From Lasiosphaeria ovina (lineage: Eukaryota > Ascomycota > Sordariomycetes > Sordariales > Lasiosphaeriaceae): a stretch of DNA of 64,000 bases. This document shows, piece by piece, positions 36,155 through 47,580 of this stretch. The stretch lies in assembly GCA_033439765.1 (NCBI GenBank), contig JAULSN010000003.1, positions 4,154,001 to 4,218,000 on the forward strand. The letters are read 5' to 3'. The notes beneath the pieces were generated by a model. That model was not told the origin of the DNA, did not search any database, and was given only the letters and a program-made list of their open reading frames with translations. Numbering within the stretch: the first letter of the stretch is position 1; the number at the start of each line of letters is the position of its first letter. The position numbers and the translations under genes are program-made.

Positions 36155-37330
36155 GGGGGTGAAGCGGAGAGAGAGTTTGTTGAGTTTGAGACAGAGAGAC
36201 GGAGAGCGAGGAGAGACGTTATAGGTAGCGGGAACTTGGGAGGCTGTGATTGCGATATTGTTCTTTTATTTTGCTTCCACGACGAACCGTGGCGGCCCTG
36301 GGCAGGCAGGCATGCAACGAGACTACGAGAGTACGGAAAACCGACACAGCAACGAGACGGGGTATATATGGTAATCAGGGCCACACTGGGTGGCGAGGCC
36401 GAAGTTGGAACGGCCTGGCTGGGGCCGGGAAAGGATTCTCCTGCTGTTTTGGCACGAGTAGGGGAAGACATGTTCACTGTGCATATCTATCATATCAGCA
36501 GGCGATTTCACTGGGTTTCACGGGTTTTTCGGTTTGACAGAGAGTGGGGGGGGGGGGGGGGGCCGCGGTTGGTTGTCAGGCTGTCGTCGGCTTCAGTGAG
36601 GTCTACGAAGGCTTCCCATGGATAGCACAGTTGCAGACCAGAGCTCTCCCCTTCGCACATCATCACCAACTTGTCTGGCTAAGTACATGTGCATTTCGGG
36701 ATTTTGGCGTTTTCCTCCCTTTTCCCCTGTAGTTAGGAATGGGTTGGGCGCTTTGTTATCTCTTGTTATTAGAACCAGGTATCTCGATTTCAAATGTACT
36801 ATTTTCACTCAGTGTCAAACCAAATGATTGTCTCCCCGTATGTAGTTTTCGAGAACTTATTTTGCGGACGCTTCTCGAAGGCAAGAAGTAAGTGAAGGTA
36901 TTGCCATGTCCGACCTGAGCAATATTGTAAAGCCGCAGGTAAACTTCCGTCTCTGGACAAAAGCACATAAGAGGCATCTTCATGGTTGGTACCAGCAACT
37001 AAGTGTAAGTTCAAGCGACATAGAGCTTTTCGAGGCTTGCGAGCCACAACACGTACTAAGATATTGCCCAGCATATTACAGAATGTAATGATTGAGTTTG
37101 AAAGGGTGCTTGCTTGCTGCTATAGCACCTCAGCTACGGAGTACATTTATCTACAATAAATTAAGTCATAAAGAATTGCCTCACGACCCCGGATCCTTCA
37201 CCTTTCCAATTTCGGAGTAGAAATGACAAGGCAAGAAGAAATCGTAAAGGTCTGATAATCATGTACAGATCGCATGCCTCGGTGAACCAGAAAAACCACC
37301 AAAGTAACGAGCCCGGGCTTCGGAAAGTAT
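36155..37330. other. Convergent 3' intergenic region
   Basis: 1.2 kb between convergent fig1 and ubp2. It contains a 17-G run at 36546-36562 and one exact TACGGAGTA at 37135. No gene is seen. Confidence 0.5.
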
Positions 37331-40300
37331 CTAGGCAACGTAGGGTAGAGGATCCATCCCAATGTCCTCAACGTGCTCGGCTGCGGTCTTTTTATACCGA
37401 ACATCGGTCATCTCAAAATCACCATCAGGCGGCTGGATCCCCTGCGGTTGAGATTCTGGCGTTGGCTGCCGACGTCGTGGGATGCTGACAAGTTGGTGAG
37501 CATCCTTAGCTAGAACATATGCAAGGTAGTACGGTTCGCCTTTTGTGTTCAACTCTTCAAACACAGACTCTTCGCTGTGGACAGAGACCCTGGTGTCGTT
37601 GTATTTGCGCCAAATGTCTTGTTCGAAGTCGTGTATCCATACCCAGTAATGGCCAGCGGAAGCGGTAGATCCAGCATGGCAGACTACGGCATGCAGGCGG
37701 TAGGGGACTCTGTGCATGCTATCGAAGATGGCTGCGCGCTCGAGCATGAGCATCTCCTTCTCACTTGTCTGCCGTTGGTTGAATTCGTCCCAAAAACCCT
37801 CGAGCTCTGATGAGGGTATTGCAGTGCTCCTCTCAACACTCGAGTCTGGTTCGCTAACATCCATGGGGGAAGTCTCGGATGTCGTGGTTGGGTGTTTGGT
37901 GAGAATCTCTTTAATGGCAGAATTGATAATACTCCATTCTGCGTCCGGCTCACTGGCGGCTGCCGGCCTGAGTGCTGGGACATCAGACACCTCCACCCTC
38001 AGATATTCGTCAACATCGTCTTTGTTGGGTATGTCCTCAACCTTGAGCTTGGGAGTTGGTGTCGTGCCATTCATACTTGTCTCCTTTGGCGCATCGTCAT
38101 TCACGGGTTGCAACACCTCATTGAGTCTTGTCTTGACGTCCCAGGCTCGCTTCTTGGCACTAAAAAGCTTAGAGTCGCCCTCACTGGTGTGCATAAAACG
38201 GTCGAGGTATAGAGTCTCGGGTATGATGATTGGGTTTGCGTTCTTTCCGACCCCGTCAGAGCGCTGGATACAAATGTGAAAATTTGGTGCAGGCCGTTCA
38301 ATGGTGGTGAAAGTCAAAAGGTCGGGGGCCAATGGTTCCAGGTCAAACGAATTAGCTAGAGCGTCGTAGAGGTCGCGCGATCCTGACTTGGCGGGGAATG
38401 CCGTCACCCAGCGATCCGACCGTGTGGAGCGGTTCCAAGCGGCCTCGCCAACCTTCTTCCTGTTGTCAATAAAGGTCGAGAAGAAGGCCTGCTCAATAGG
38501 ATCCGGAACATTGTCGGAGGCCCCGATGCGGGTGACCTTGAATGCAGCCCGGAGATGGTCTATAGCATTTCCCATTACCTCGTCAACATCCATTTGGTCG
38601 GATCCAACATTGGGCTTGTCAAGTTCAGCAGCGAGCTCTTCGATGGTCAGTTTGGAATTGTCCGGAACGGCATCGCCCGCAGAACCAACGAGGTCGGAAG
38701 CAGGCAGCTCGCCAATCATATCCGCATCTGCAGCTACAGAATTGGGCTTCTGAGTGGCATGGCCAACCACGACATATGAAGATTCATCGTCAGGCTGGTT
38801 TACCAATGTTTGCGAGCTAACATCGCTAGCAGTCTCGGAACTCGGAAGCGCAGGATCGACTAAAATCTTTAGTTCGCTGTTCTCTCCCGCGCGAGGTGGC
38901 AACGGCGGCGCATCCGCAGTAGCAGTATCCGACATGCCCGCCGCGTTCGCTGACTGTGTACGGAGTTTTTCAGGTCGCAGCAAGGCAGCATTGGCAAGGC
39001 GTTGTTTGGGCGTTATGGAACTCTCCTTGGATCCCTCCAGAGTCCTGAACAACACAGATAGCTCGCGAGAGACTGTTGATACGAGCACAGACGTCAGTAT
39101 GCTAGCCGAAGGCCAAGGTTTCGTGTTTAGAAGATAACTCACACTCATGGCCTACAAAGGCCCCGCCGGGTTCCAAGTCAGACGCATCAATGTTTCCCAG
39201 AAGAGTCCGTACACCCTGCTCACTGGGTTCGAGTGCAGGTTGGTCCGAACTCAAGGCGAGATCCCTAACAGCATTCACAGAGTAGAAATACTGTAGGATG
39301 CTATTGAGGTAGCAAGTGTTCCGAAGGTTGCCGAGGCCGACAGGAATTCCCATGTCAGTTGAACCGAGCCCAGGTAACTCGGTCTCGTCAGTGAGCGAAG
39401 CATTTGGCTGCGGGAGTTGTGAACGCAGGTCAGCGCATATGGTCTCAAAGGCGGGTCTGGTCGGGTCATCCAGTGGGCGGTCTCTGGAGATCGCATCAAG
39501 AGCCATGATGGCAAGCTGTAGGTCGGTATCCTGTAAAGTATTAGCTTTGTCGGCTGACCAGGGATAGAGGCATGAGACTAACCATGACCGAACTTTGTGC
39601 CAGCACGGCAATACTCTCCATGGGCCAAGTCGGCTCGGCAGCAAGATACGAATAAGCCTCAGTAGGCTCCATCTCTGTCTTGTACACCTCGTCCAGAATA
39701 GCCTGGCTTTTACGATGCTTGCCGATCCGGAGCAGGTTGAGCCGGTGTTGGGACTTCTGTGCTGGGGATTGTTCACGATATGTCTTGTACACGTTGATGA
39801 AATATACCGCATCCCCGGAGCTGTCTTTACTGAGGCCGAAGTGAGCATAGGCTTTATCCGTTATGTCGTCGCTGCCAGGAGGCGCGGGATTTCGTTTGGC
39901 AAACTGTGCTTGTATATCCTCTTGTTGCTTGAAAACAAACAGCTGGAGGTCCATCTCCCTACGGCCAGCCAACCGGCCCAGGGCTTCAAGATAGACATTC
40001 TTGTGTGATGGGTCAGTCCGAATTTGGTGGCTGTAGGCATATTTTAGCATGGATTCGTCAGAGTCCGTTGTTGCGCCCAGAGTCTGGAAGTCGGCCGCCT
40101 CATCATTGTCGACGGGAAGCCTGCTCCGTCGTTGATTGGCATTGTCGCAGCCAAGGGCTCTCTCCAACGGGTCCTTGGCCGATATAGGTCTCACGACCGG
40201 CTGGTTTGAAGGCGGGGTTTCGTCCAAGAGGCTTTGGACCTCACTCCTCACGTCTTCGTAGAATGCTCTCCTGGAGCCTAGAGGCGTTTTCCCCTCCTGA

Positions 40301-41196
40301 GGGGGCAACTGCGGGGGCAGCCAGTAATGGTCGCCCGTCTCCTCGTCGAATTCCACCTCGAAGCCAAGGTATTCGAATATATGCTTGCAAGCAGGCCCGA
40401 ATTGCACCGAAAAAGTCTTATTTCGAAACGAGATCCTCTTGCGGGCTCCCGACCCACCACCGTCAAGCACATTTTTCAAATACTGATTGAGGGTAGAGAG
40501 CGAGGTCGTCGCATAGAAATCCTCCCGTGCTGGGCCAACGTCATGATATCGTTCGGGGTCTTCCTCTCTGGCAACTCTCAGCGACTCTCTGATCCTCTGC
40601 TCGTCGGTAATCATCTTGATCCATTCTGGGGCAAGGCGCGGCACCGTGATCTCGAGCAACACATCTTGCCCACAATCTGAGCACCTGTACGCAATTTTGC
40701 ATTTGAGCGGAAACAGGGGGGAAATGAGGAGGTTTTCAACGGTCACATTGTCGAACCACTGCATTCCGGCTGGGAGGAAATGGTGCATCATGTTTGCCGA
40801 GGCGCTTCCACAGAGGCCCTGGGAGATTCTGAAGACGAAATGGTGGCGGCAGAACCTGCACATGCACGACAGCAAGGTGCCGCCTTTGCCCTCGGGGTCG
40901 TGATCTTGGTCATAACTCTGGGACTGGGTGATTGCGAGCTCGTGATCCGAATCTGCATCGGGGACCCGGCCGAAAGGATCCCGCAGGGCGGGACATGCAA
41001 AGTTATACACGCCCTCATTCTCCCCGTCATTCAGTAAACGCCCAGCAAACCAGTCCTTGATGAGCCGGGTAGCGAGCCGCCCAGCTAGAGAGTGTTGTCA
41101 GCTTCCATAATCAGGAGAAGGGGGAGAAGGGTGTATCTCACGTGTATTTGGGACTTCAGGCTCTTCAACACGCACTATTGAGGACATATTAGCCAT
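37331..41196 (-). CDS. ubp2: Ubiquitin carboxyl-terminal hydrolase UBP2
   Basis: Four exons (41196..41142, 41084..39583, 39530..39143, 39072..37331), introns 57, 52 and 70 nt, give about 1,228 aa. The N-terminal ~500 residues form the large UBP2-specific region with two Cys pairs (CMCRFC, CSDCG) and helical repeats. The USP core starts with GLGNLRNTCYLNSILQYF (catalytic Cys592) in exon 3. Splicing to exon 4 gives GHEFSRELSVLF. The His box is near the end (YRLHAVVCHAG, SAGHYWVWI). Ubp2 removes K63-linked chains and opposes Rsp5 in yeast. The 5' end is uncertain: an upstream start at 41416 joined by a 91-nt intron (41349..41259) also stays in frame. A long Ser/Asp-rich insertion sits inside the catalytic domain. 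Confidence 0.9.
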
Positions 41197-42195
41197 ACTG
41201 CGCGAGCGCGTTGCACTGCCAGTAAATCCATCCAGCGACGTGCGTGGATGAAGAATCGCTGGTCGTGTTGGAGGGGGGCGAGGGACACGGATTGCAGTGG
41301 CAACAGACGACGACACCGTGCGTGTCAAAAATCCCGGCGTGTTACCTACTTTTGAAGTCGTGTCTGTCGTTGACGGCCTGGATGCCTTGGGGATATGGCT
41401 TTGAGGCTGCCCACATGAGATGTTCGCGGCACCGATAAATTGACCACCTCTTGCTTGCTGCTATGGTGGTTGGTGGTCGGCAGCTGCAAAACGGTAGAGC
41501 TAACTTGCAAGGAAGGTAAGGTACCTGAGGTACCGTAGTCAGGTTTGGAGTACCTTCCGTGCCTACCTGAAGGTAAGGTAGGAGCTCTGGTAAAGAGGCT
41601 TCCCTCGCTCCTTCCAACCGCTAGCCTGGATGGCGCCCAGCAAACGAACTTGCTGCCTAGGCGAATAATCAATGTCGCAACTCGTGGAGTAAAAGAGTCT
41701 GCCAGAAAGGCAAGACAACAGTGCTGTACGTCGTCTTGACTTTGATTCAGTGGGTTGTTGGTGAACAAGTGTGGAGGACCTGACGTAGGCTCGTGGCTGA
41801 CAAGCTTGGGCACCTAACCGGTCTGCGAAATCTCGAAGGCAGTCCCGGCTGGGCGCATGCATCCCTACCACTCACATTACACTGTATAGACCCACTCCCG
41901 ACGGCCAGGTTAAGAGGACCCCCGCTTACCAGGAGCCAACTTTTTTCTTCTTTCTTTCTACAACATTCGTAGTGCCACGACGACCCGTTGCCTCTTTTTA
42001 TTCTCTTACCGCACCGGCTTTCCAACCCCGCCACGGCAGTCAGCTTAATCGCGCGGCTGCCATCGCCCTGGTCTCAAGCGCGCTATTGCTCGCCGCCAAT
42101 ACTCGCCCAAGTTCGGTTTGTTCGATTGATACGCAAAAGGTCTCGTCCGACCACGTACGATTCCACGCTAGAGTATTACTAACGGCCTGTTCTTT
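41197..42195. promoter_or_regulatory. ubp2 upstream region, left flank of transposon
   Basis: About 1 kb between the ubp2 start and the transposon target site. It has a cluster of AAGGTACCT/AGGTAAGG motifs at 41,511-41,585. It may contain an extra ubp2 5' exon (41416..41350). The last 45 bp before the insertion resemble an intron 3' end (TACTAAC branch plus pyrimidine tract). Confidence 0.5.
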
Positions 42196-42198
42196 TTA
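42196..42198. repeat. Target-site duplication TTA (left)
   Basis: TTA directly precedes the left terminal repeat, and the same TTA follows the right terminal repeat at 45886-45888. A TTA/TAA three-base duplication is characteristic of PIF/Harbinger insertion. Confidence 0.75.
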
Positions 42199-42233
42199 GA
42201 GGGTGATCTTTTCCTTGGAAATGGGGCTCGGAA
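42199..42233 (+). repeat. Left terminal inverted repeat (35 bp)
   Basis: Begins GAGGGTGATC and ends GGGGCTCGGAA. It matches the reverse complement of 45851-45885 at all 35 positions. The sequences diverge directly after it. Confidence 0.93.
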
Positions 42234-42368
42234 GACTCCCAACGGAAGCTTTCCGAAGACTGATCTTTTCGCACAGGAACTATTTCCGGCCGGAAATGCA
42301 CTCATTTCCAGTTTCCGGAAAAAAAGTCCACACCAGCCGGTTGGAAATCGTCTTTTTCCTCGGAAGAC

Positions 42369-42392
42369 TTCAGGACCCAAAGGGGTCCTGAA
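42369..42392. repeat. Subterminal hairpin in transposon
   Basis: A perfect 10-bp inverted repeat (TTCAGGACCC / GGGTCCTGAA) with a 4-nt loop, 170 bp inside the left terminus. It could be a transposase-binding or structural motif of the element; this is inference. Confidence 0.6.
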
Positions 42393-42513
42393 ATCGCCCT
42401 GGAAGTGCCTGCATGTGACCCAACACGTGCAATTGAGGGGTCTTTGGCTGGTGAACACAACACCAAAGACTTCAATTACTGCCTTGAAGACTGCACTGCT
42501 TGTTGACTTCGTG

Positions 42514-43760
42514 ATGCCTCGCAACGCCCTTGCAAAGAGGTCCCGGTATGAGGTCCAACGTAGGAAGCGAATGCGGCTCTGTATATTGCTTCTTCTCGCC
42601 CTCGCTGTTCCTCGGGATCCCTACAAACCAGTCAACCTCAATGCCTTCAAGGGAATGCTCACAACGAATGAGCTTCTGTTTGGCCACGTAGGTCGACTGT
42701 TCAGCCTCATCCGCATGCGCGTAGCGACCTTCTTCGCCTTGGTTGCCTGGCTGAAGCACAATACGGAATTGAGGGCATCGCGGCACCTAACTCTCGAAGA
42801 AAAGGTCCTTATATTCCTGGTTATGGTATCGTAAGGAGTCAATCGCCATCTGGCTAGATACCTTGTTGGGCATAGTCTCAGTACTATTTATAGGTTAGTT
42901 ACTACCGTAATAAAGATACACCTTCTTACCTAGGTAATAGAGTATTCTACGAAGTACTCGGTGCTTGCCTTGTTCTCGCGAGTCGAAGGATCAAATTACC
43001 AGAGTCAATAATACTAAATAAAGTCGAGTCCAACCCGATCTTTTTTCCATACTTTTCCAATACCCTAGGCGCGATCGACGGTACGTAGTTAAAAGTTAGG
43101 ATTAAGTATGAAGCTCAATAGCCTTAGAGGAATAAAAAGGGCGGCCTGATGACGAACGTACTAGTCGCCTACGACTTCGATAACCGTATTATATATATAC
43201 TGCCCGGGTAGGAGGGTTCGGCCAACGACGGTCGTATGTTCGCGAGCGCCCTTACGCGGGGACTCGTGATTCCGAATGGCTTCAATTACCTCGCCGACGT
43301 AGGTTATAATAGTAGTTAAAGATTGCTTGTGCCGTACCGCGGCGTTCGGTATCATCTCTAGGAAAGTACGAGGGCAGGCCTACGCCCGGCGAACTATAAA
43401 GAGCTCTATAACCTTCGTTATAGTTAGCTAAAGGTAATAGTTGAGAGGGTTATCGGGCGGTTATAAAATACCTTTCGAATCTATATATAGAAGTAAGTCT
43501 TCTAGATCGATATATAGGTTAAGATTATATACGCTACGGCTACCATACTAAACTAGCTATTTAAGTATGGGGACTTCGATAACGAAGATTTAGCTGAATA
43601 GGAGCCGAATAACGACCTTATAAATGACCTAGGCGAGAATGCCTTCGAGAGGGATGAACTTAACGGCGGTGCCGACGGTACGATAAGCGTACTTCGGGAT
43701 AAAATCGCTAAGGAGATATAGGTAGATTATTATATATATCTTATTACCCGCGGCGAAGTA
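42514..43760 (+). pseudogene. Harbinger DDE transposase, disabled
   Basis: From the ATG at 42514 the N-terminal ~107 codons are open and match the fungal Harbinger pattern (FSLIRMRVATFFALVAWLKH, NTELRASRHLTLEEKVLIFL). Beyond 42,834 the frame is broken by stops but still readable: YFSNTLGAIDGT with the first catalytic Asp at 43077, NVLVAYDFDNRIIYILPG, FNYLADVGYNSS with the second Asp at 43296, VPYRGVRYHL, and VIVERVIGRL with the catalytic Glu at 43443. All three DDE residues remain, but many TAG/TAA codons interrupt them. C-terminal traces (LRDKIAKEI, VDYYIYLI) run to about 43,760. No functional product is expected. The intact 5' part contrasts with the mutated rest. Confidence 0.85.
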
Positions 43761-44211
43761 TAGTAGAGTAGATAGCTAGCGAAAAAATCTGAGGTTCGAA
43801 GGAAGAATGCCGGTATATTATATAAAGGTAGGAAGGTAGGAAGGTTATAAGTAGGGTAGTCAAATTCGTTTAAATCTATCTTTCGAATACCCTCGAATAT
43901 AGCCGTAGTATTAAGAGAATACGGCTCTATAATTACCCTATTATAAAACTTAATAATCTTTAATATTATAATAATATAATATATAACGTACTAAAATAAG
44001 GATAAGTATATTTATTCTACTACTTAATAAATACTAAGTCGACTAGTATTTTTTTTATAAAGTTTGGACAAGATTTGGAAGATATATATAAGTTATAGAA
44101 AAAAATCAAAATTTGGACCCCGCCCGCCCGGCCTGCCTACCTCGCTAAAAGGGTAGCCATAATACTACCAAAATATTAATCCGTAAATATATTATTATCT
44201 TTGCCATCTTC

Positions 44212-45397
44212 CTACTCCTTGGGAATATAACCTAAATATACGAAGTATACCTCGCACGCTTCCTTCTTTAATAAATAAAACCTTTTGGCCTTTATTTCCG
44301 AGTCCTCCTACTATTATTACGCCTTCTCCGCCACGCCGGGAGTAAGAACCGTATACTAATCCGTATTAAAGATTTCCATCGCTTTTTCTAGCTACTCGCC
44401 GGCAATAGGCTCCTACGAGAAGGTCTCGGTAAGGCTCCGTATACTCTTAAAGAGTATATCTCCTTAACTTCTTCTTTTCTTTCTTTTCGGGTCCCCGGAC
44501 GATATTACTAACCTCTTCTACCCGGTCTTTATATACGTAGGTATAGGTAAATCATTACCTTCACCTTCGCCGTTACCTACGCCGTCGCTTACGCCGTTAC
44601 CTTTACCGTTAGAGATTATTAATAATACCGGATTAATAGGTGGTTAACTATCAGTAGTTAATAGTTGGCCAATTATTAGAGCCAAACTACCGGTTATACC
44701 GCGGCCGTCTTAGAATACTACCTCTATAAGATCTAGGTAAGGGAGTATTTTATACCGGAACTGGCCGACTTAAGGGTATTCCTAGGAGTTAAAAGTTAGG
44801 TAAATTACCCTCCTATATATATATATACGTATATTAACTAACCTTAATAAGGGTATCCTAGACTTAGTCGGGCGCCGTATATAGGCCGGTAACTAGGTCG
44901 TATCCAAAGCCCGAATTTTCTATAAGAATTATCTACGTACGTTACTTTCGTTTAAAGTAGTCGACTTTATTCGTAACCTAGTCGGTAGAGAGCTTAAAGC
45001 TAGTTATATTTTGAAGCTTAATAATAACCTAGTAGTATACCTGCTTCTTATAGCCGCCCTATCCCTTTATACCGGCATCGCTCGTACGGCGTAGGACGTT
45101 AAGTAATAACTTCTCCTACGTATCGGTCCACCTAATCGGAGCTTCCTTTACCGGGTCCTTCTCCTTCTTCTTACGCCCGGTCTTCTTCTTATTCGCTACG
45201 GAGCTCGCGGAGGGTACGGGAGTCGGCACGGGGGTCCTAGAGAGGGTTACCGGGGCAAGAGTTCGGGGGGTCCCGGAGCTAGCGGGAGTCGCCGACGACG
45301 ACGAGGGTACGCGAAAGGAATTATCTATTAGGTCGCGGTATACGGCTTGCTCGAAGGAGCTCGAAGGACCTGAAGTTAGCGCTATTTCCTCAGCCAA
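44212..45397 (-). pseudogene. Harbinger Myb/SANT-like accessory protein, disabled
   Basis: Reading left from about 45,397: an open 93-codon segment (Ser/Pro-rich linker, then NKKKTGRKKKEKDP and IRWTDT) followed by a frame with repeated TAG codons. The text stays recognisable as a Myb/SANT-like domain of the type found in Harbinger ORF1 proteins: RWTDT-EKLLLNVLRR, YKKQVYY-VIIKLQ, STD-VTNKVDYFKRK, IENSGFGYDLVTGLYTAPD-V-DTLIKV (dashes are stops). A second conserved tail (SLTETFS, EPIAGE-LEKAMEIFNTD) ends with a stop at 44212. Such proteins help the transposase enter the nucleus and bind the element ends. It converges with the transposase gene inside the element. Confidence 0.78.
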
Positions 45398-45850
45398 ATC
45401 GTTCTAAGTTAGTTAATAGATCTAGAGATTCTCGGGGGTAGGACTATACATACCGGTATTTGTATACCCAATAATAATAAAAATTATATTACCACTACGT
45501 AGCAAACGCAACCAAAAAGCTTCATTTCGGTCACTCGTATCGAGACAATCGTTTAAACGGATCGAAGAGCCAGGAAGAAGCGTTTATAGTACAAATTTAT
45601 ACTAAATCCAGCCCTTATAAAACTAATAGGTCGGTAGGCTTAATGCCCCGTACTAAGTGGGAAAATTGGGCCCGGATTAATAATATTCCGGCAAATGCTT
45701 CATTTTCTAGATTTTGGGAAAAAAGATTAATACCTGGAGATGGCCTGGAAATGAGCTTCTGGAAGAACTGACTAATCCCGAATTCAGGGCGGAAATCGCA
45801 CTTCCGAAGGGTCTGTGCTGTTCTCCGTAAATACGCTTCCGAAAGTGCAT

Positions 45851-45885
45851 TTCCGAGCCCCATTTCCAAGGAAAAGATCACCCTC
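45851..45885 (-). repeat. Right terminal inverted repeat (35 bp)
   Basis: Exact reverse complement of 42199-42233, ending GATCACCCTC just before the TTA duplication at 45886-45888. Confidence 0.93.
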
Positions 45886-45888
45886 TTA
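45886..45888. repeat. Target-site duplication TTA (right)
   Basis: Copy of 42196-42198, directly outside the right terminal inverted repeat. Confidence 0.75.
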
Positions 45889-46338
45889 GCCACCCGCGTC
45901 AGGGCTTCCGAGAGAATGTCTCCGAGCGGTCCCACGCCCAAGCCCAAGCCCAAGGCCAGGGCCAAGCCCAAGCCCAAGCCCAAGCCCAAGCCCATCGAGG
46001 TCGAGTTCGTCGGTACCAAGTCCATCGACTGGCTGCCCGTCCCGCCATCGTTACCCGGTATCGCCGAGCCCTCGGGTGCTTCGGCTTCCGCCCTGGCTCC
46101 GGCACTAGATCTACCAGATTCGCAGCACTCGGACTGCCAGGCGTATCCCTCGGAGTCGTAGTCGTCGTCGCAACCGCCCCCTGATCCCAAGACGGTCGAG
46201 GAGCTTAAGGAGCGGTTCGCCCAATACGTCCGAGATGAGGTTTCCGCCATCGGATCCGAGTACGCCCCCGGCGGCGATGCCGTACTTGAGAAGGCGAATC
46301 GCTTAAAGCTGGCCTATTGCCTGCTAGCCGTGCTCCAC

Positions 46339-46416
46339 GACCCGTCGTCGAAGCTTTTCCTATTGGACATGACTAACGACCCGTCGTCGAAGCTTTTCCT
46401 ATTAGACATGACCAAT
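46339..46416 (+). repeat. 39-bp tandem duplication in HNH pseudogene
   Basis: Two adjacent 39-bp copies encode DPSSKLFLLDMTN twice. The copies differ at few positions: G to A (TTGGAC/TTAGAC, a CA-to-TA change on the other strand), and ACTAAC against ACCAAT near the end. Confidence 0.9.
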
Positions 46417-47418
46417 ATGAAGTCTAACCTAGAGGCACCCGAGTCGTTGACCTTGGTACGCTACTTCAAGCGTATATACTCTATATATATACCCCTAATC
46501 GAGGGCCTGTTCAACGCTTGGACGAACACGTCGGCGGCGGCGGTTGCGGCGGCGAAGCGCCAGAAATTAGGTGCGTCTGGATACTCCACGCCGGCTATCG
46601 TGAACCTCTCCTCCAGAGAAGAGGCCGTCCGTTCCTCCAAAGACAAGGCCGCCCAGGCCACGGTATCGTCGGAATAGTACGATGGGCGCTACGTTCTCTC
46701 TGGCGGCGGGCCGGCCGTAGGGGCACACATTATAGACGTAAGAGCTTCGGGTATGCACGCCTTGAAGTTCTGGGATACGCTGGGGATGTTTTGGCCTCTG
46801 GAGAAGATCGAAGAGCTCGCTATTAGAGGCTAGGAGCTACGAAATATCCTCCCCCTTCGCGTGGACGCCCACGACTTCTGGGATCGGCACAGGTTTGCGA
46901 TCCGTCCTATTGCGCACCCGACAGACCCCCAGCACAGGATCTACCTCCAGGTAGTGTGGCTGAAGGATCTGGATAAGCGGGGCGGCCTTGTTAGAGGTGC
47001 CTGGGACCATGGCGGAAAGGGCACTATTGTGGATTTCCGGCGTAGGTCCGACGACGGGGTCGGATTCCCGCACCTCGAGTATGGCGATGTGTACGAGCTG
47101 TTCACGGCCGATCCGGACGGCCGCCCGCTGCCCCATATACGATTCTTGGAGATACGCTACGCCGTCCAGAAGCTCATCGCGGGCCCACAGGCCTCCGGCG
47201 CGCTCGAGGACATCTTTAGTGGCGAGCCACCCGACGGCCTGGGCCCTGCCCTCCACGAGGAATTCCTGCGCGGCGATTGGAAGGTCCTCCTTGAAGCGGC
47301 CGTGGAAGCCAAGGTCCTCGACAGCGATGCGGCGGACCGCTGGGGCAGGTCGATCCAGCGCGCGGCCTATGACGGAGCCATGCGACGTATCAAGTTGTAC
47401 ATGCCGGAAGTGGACGTG

Positions 47419-47580
47419 GCTTCGTCCGAGGGAGAGGATGCGGCTTCGTCCGAGGGAGAGGATGCGGCTTCGCCAGAGGGAGAGGATGCGGCTTCGTCAG
47501 AGGGAGAGGATGCGGCTTCGTCAGAGGGAGAGGATGCGGCTTCGTCAGAGGGAGAGGATGCGGCTTCGTCAGAGGGAGAG
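47419..47580 (+). repeat. 24-bp minisatellite coding acidic repeats
   Basis: Seven units of 24 bp (GCTTCGTCNGAGGGAGAGGA type, the last one shortened) encode repeated ASSEGEDA; one unit has P for the second S. It is in frame with the HNH pseudogene. Confidence 0.92.

Larger units (their letters stand above)
42199..45885 (+). mobile_element. PIF/Harbinger DNA transposon, full length, RIP-degraded
   Basis: A 3,687-bp element bounded by perfect 35-bp inverted repeats and a TTA duplication. It carries the two-gene layout of Harbinger elements: a DDE transposase reading right and a Myb/SANT-like protein reading left, converging near 43.8-44.2 kb. Both reading frames can be followed by eye across many TAG/TAA codons that stand where CAG or CAA would be expected. 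The interior (about 42,840-45,560) is AT-rich, depleted in CA/TG and rich in TA with CpG retained, the RIP footprint. The two ends are not visibly mutated. The element is therefore structurally complete and coding-dead. Confidence 0.87.

Noticed and set aside
42181..42198. GGCCTGTTCTTTTTA left of the element as the true Harbinger terminus
   Set aside because: The sequence resembles some Harbinger ends, but no inverted copy exists beyond the right terminal repeat. The 35-bp repeats with TTA on both sides define the borders better.
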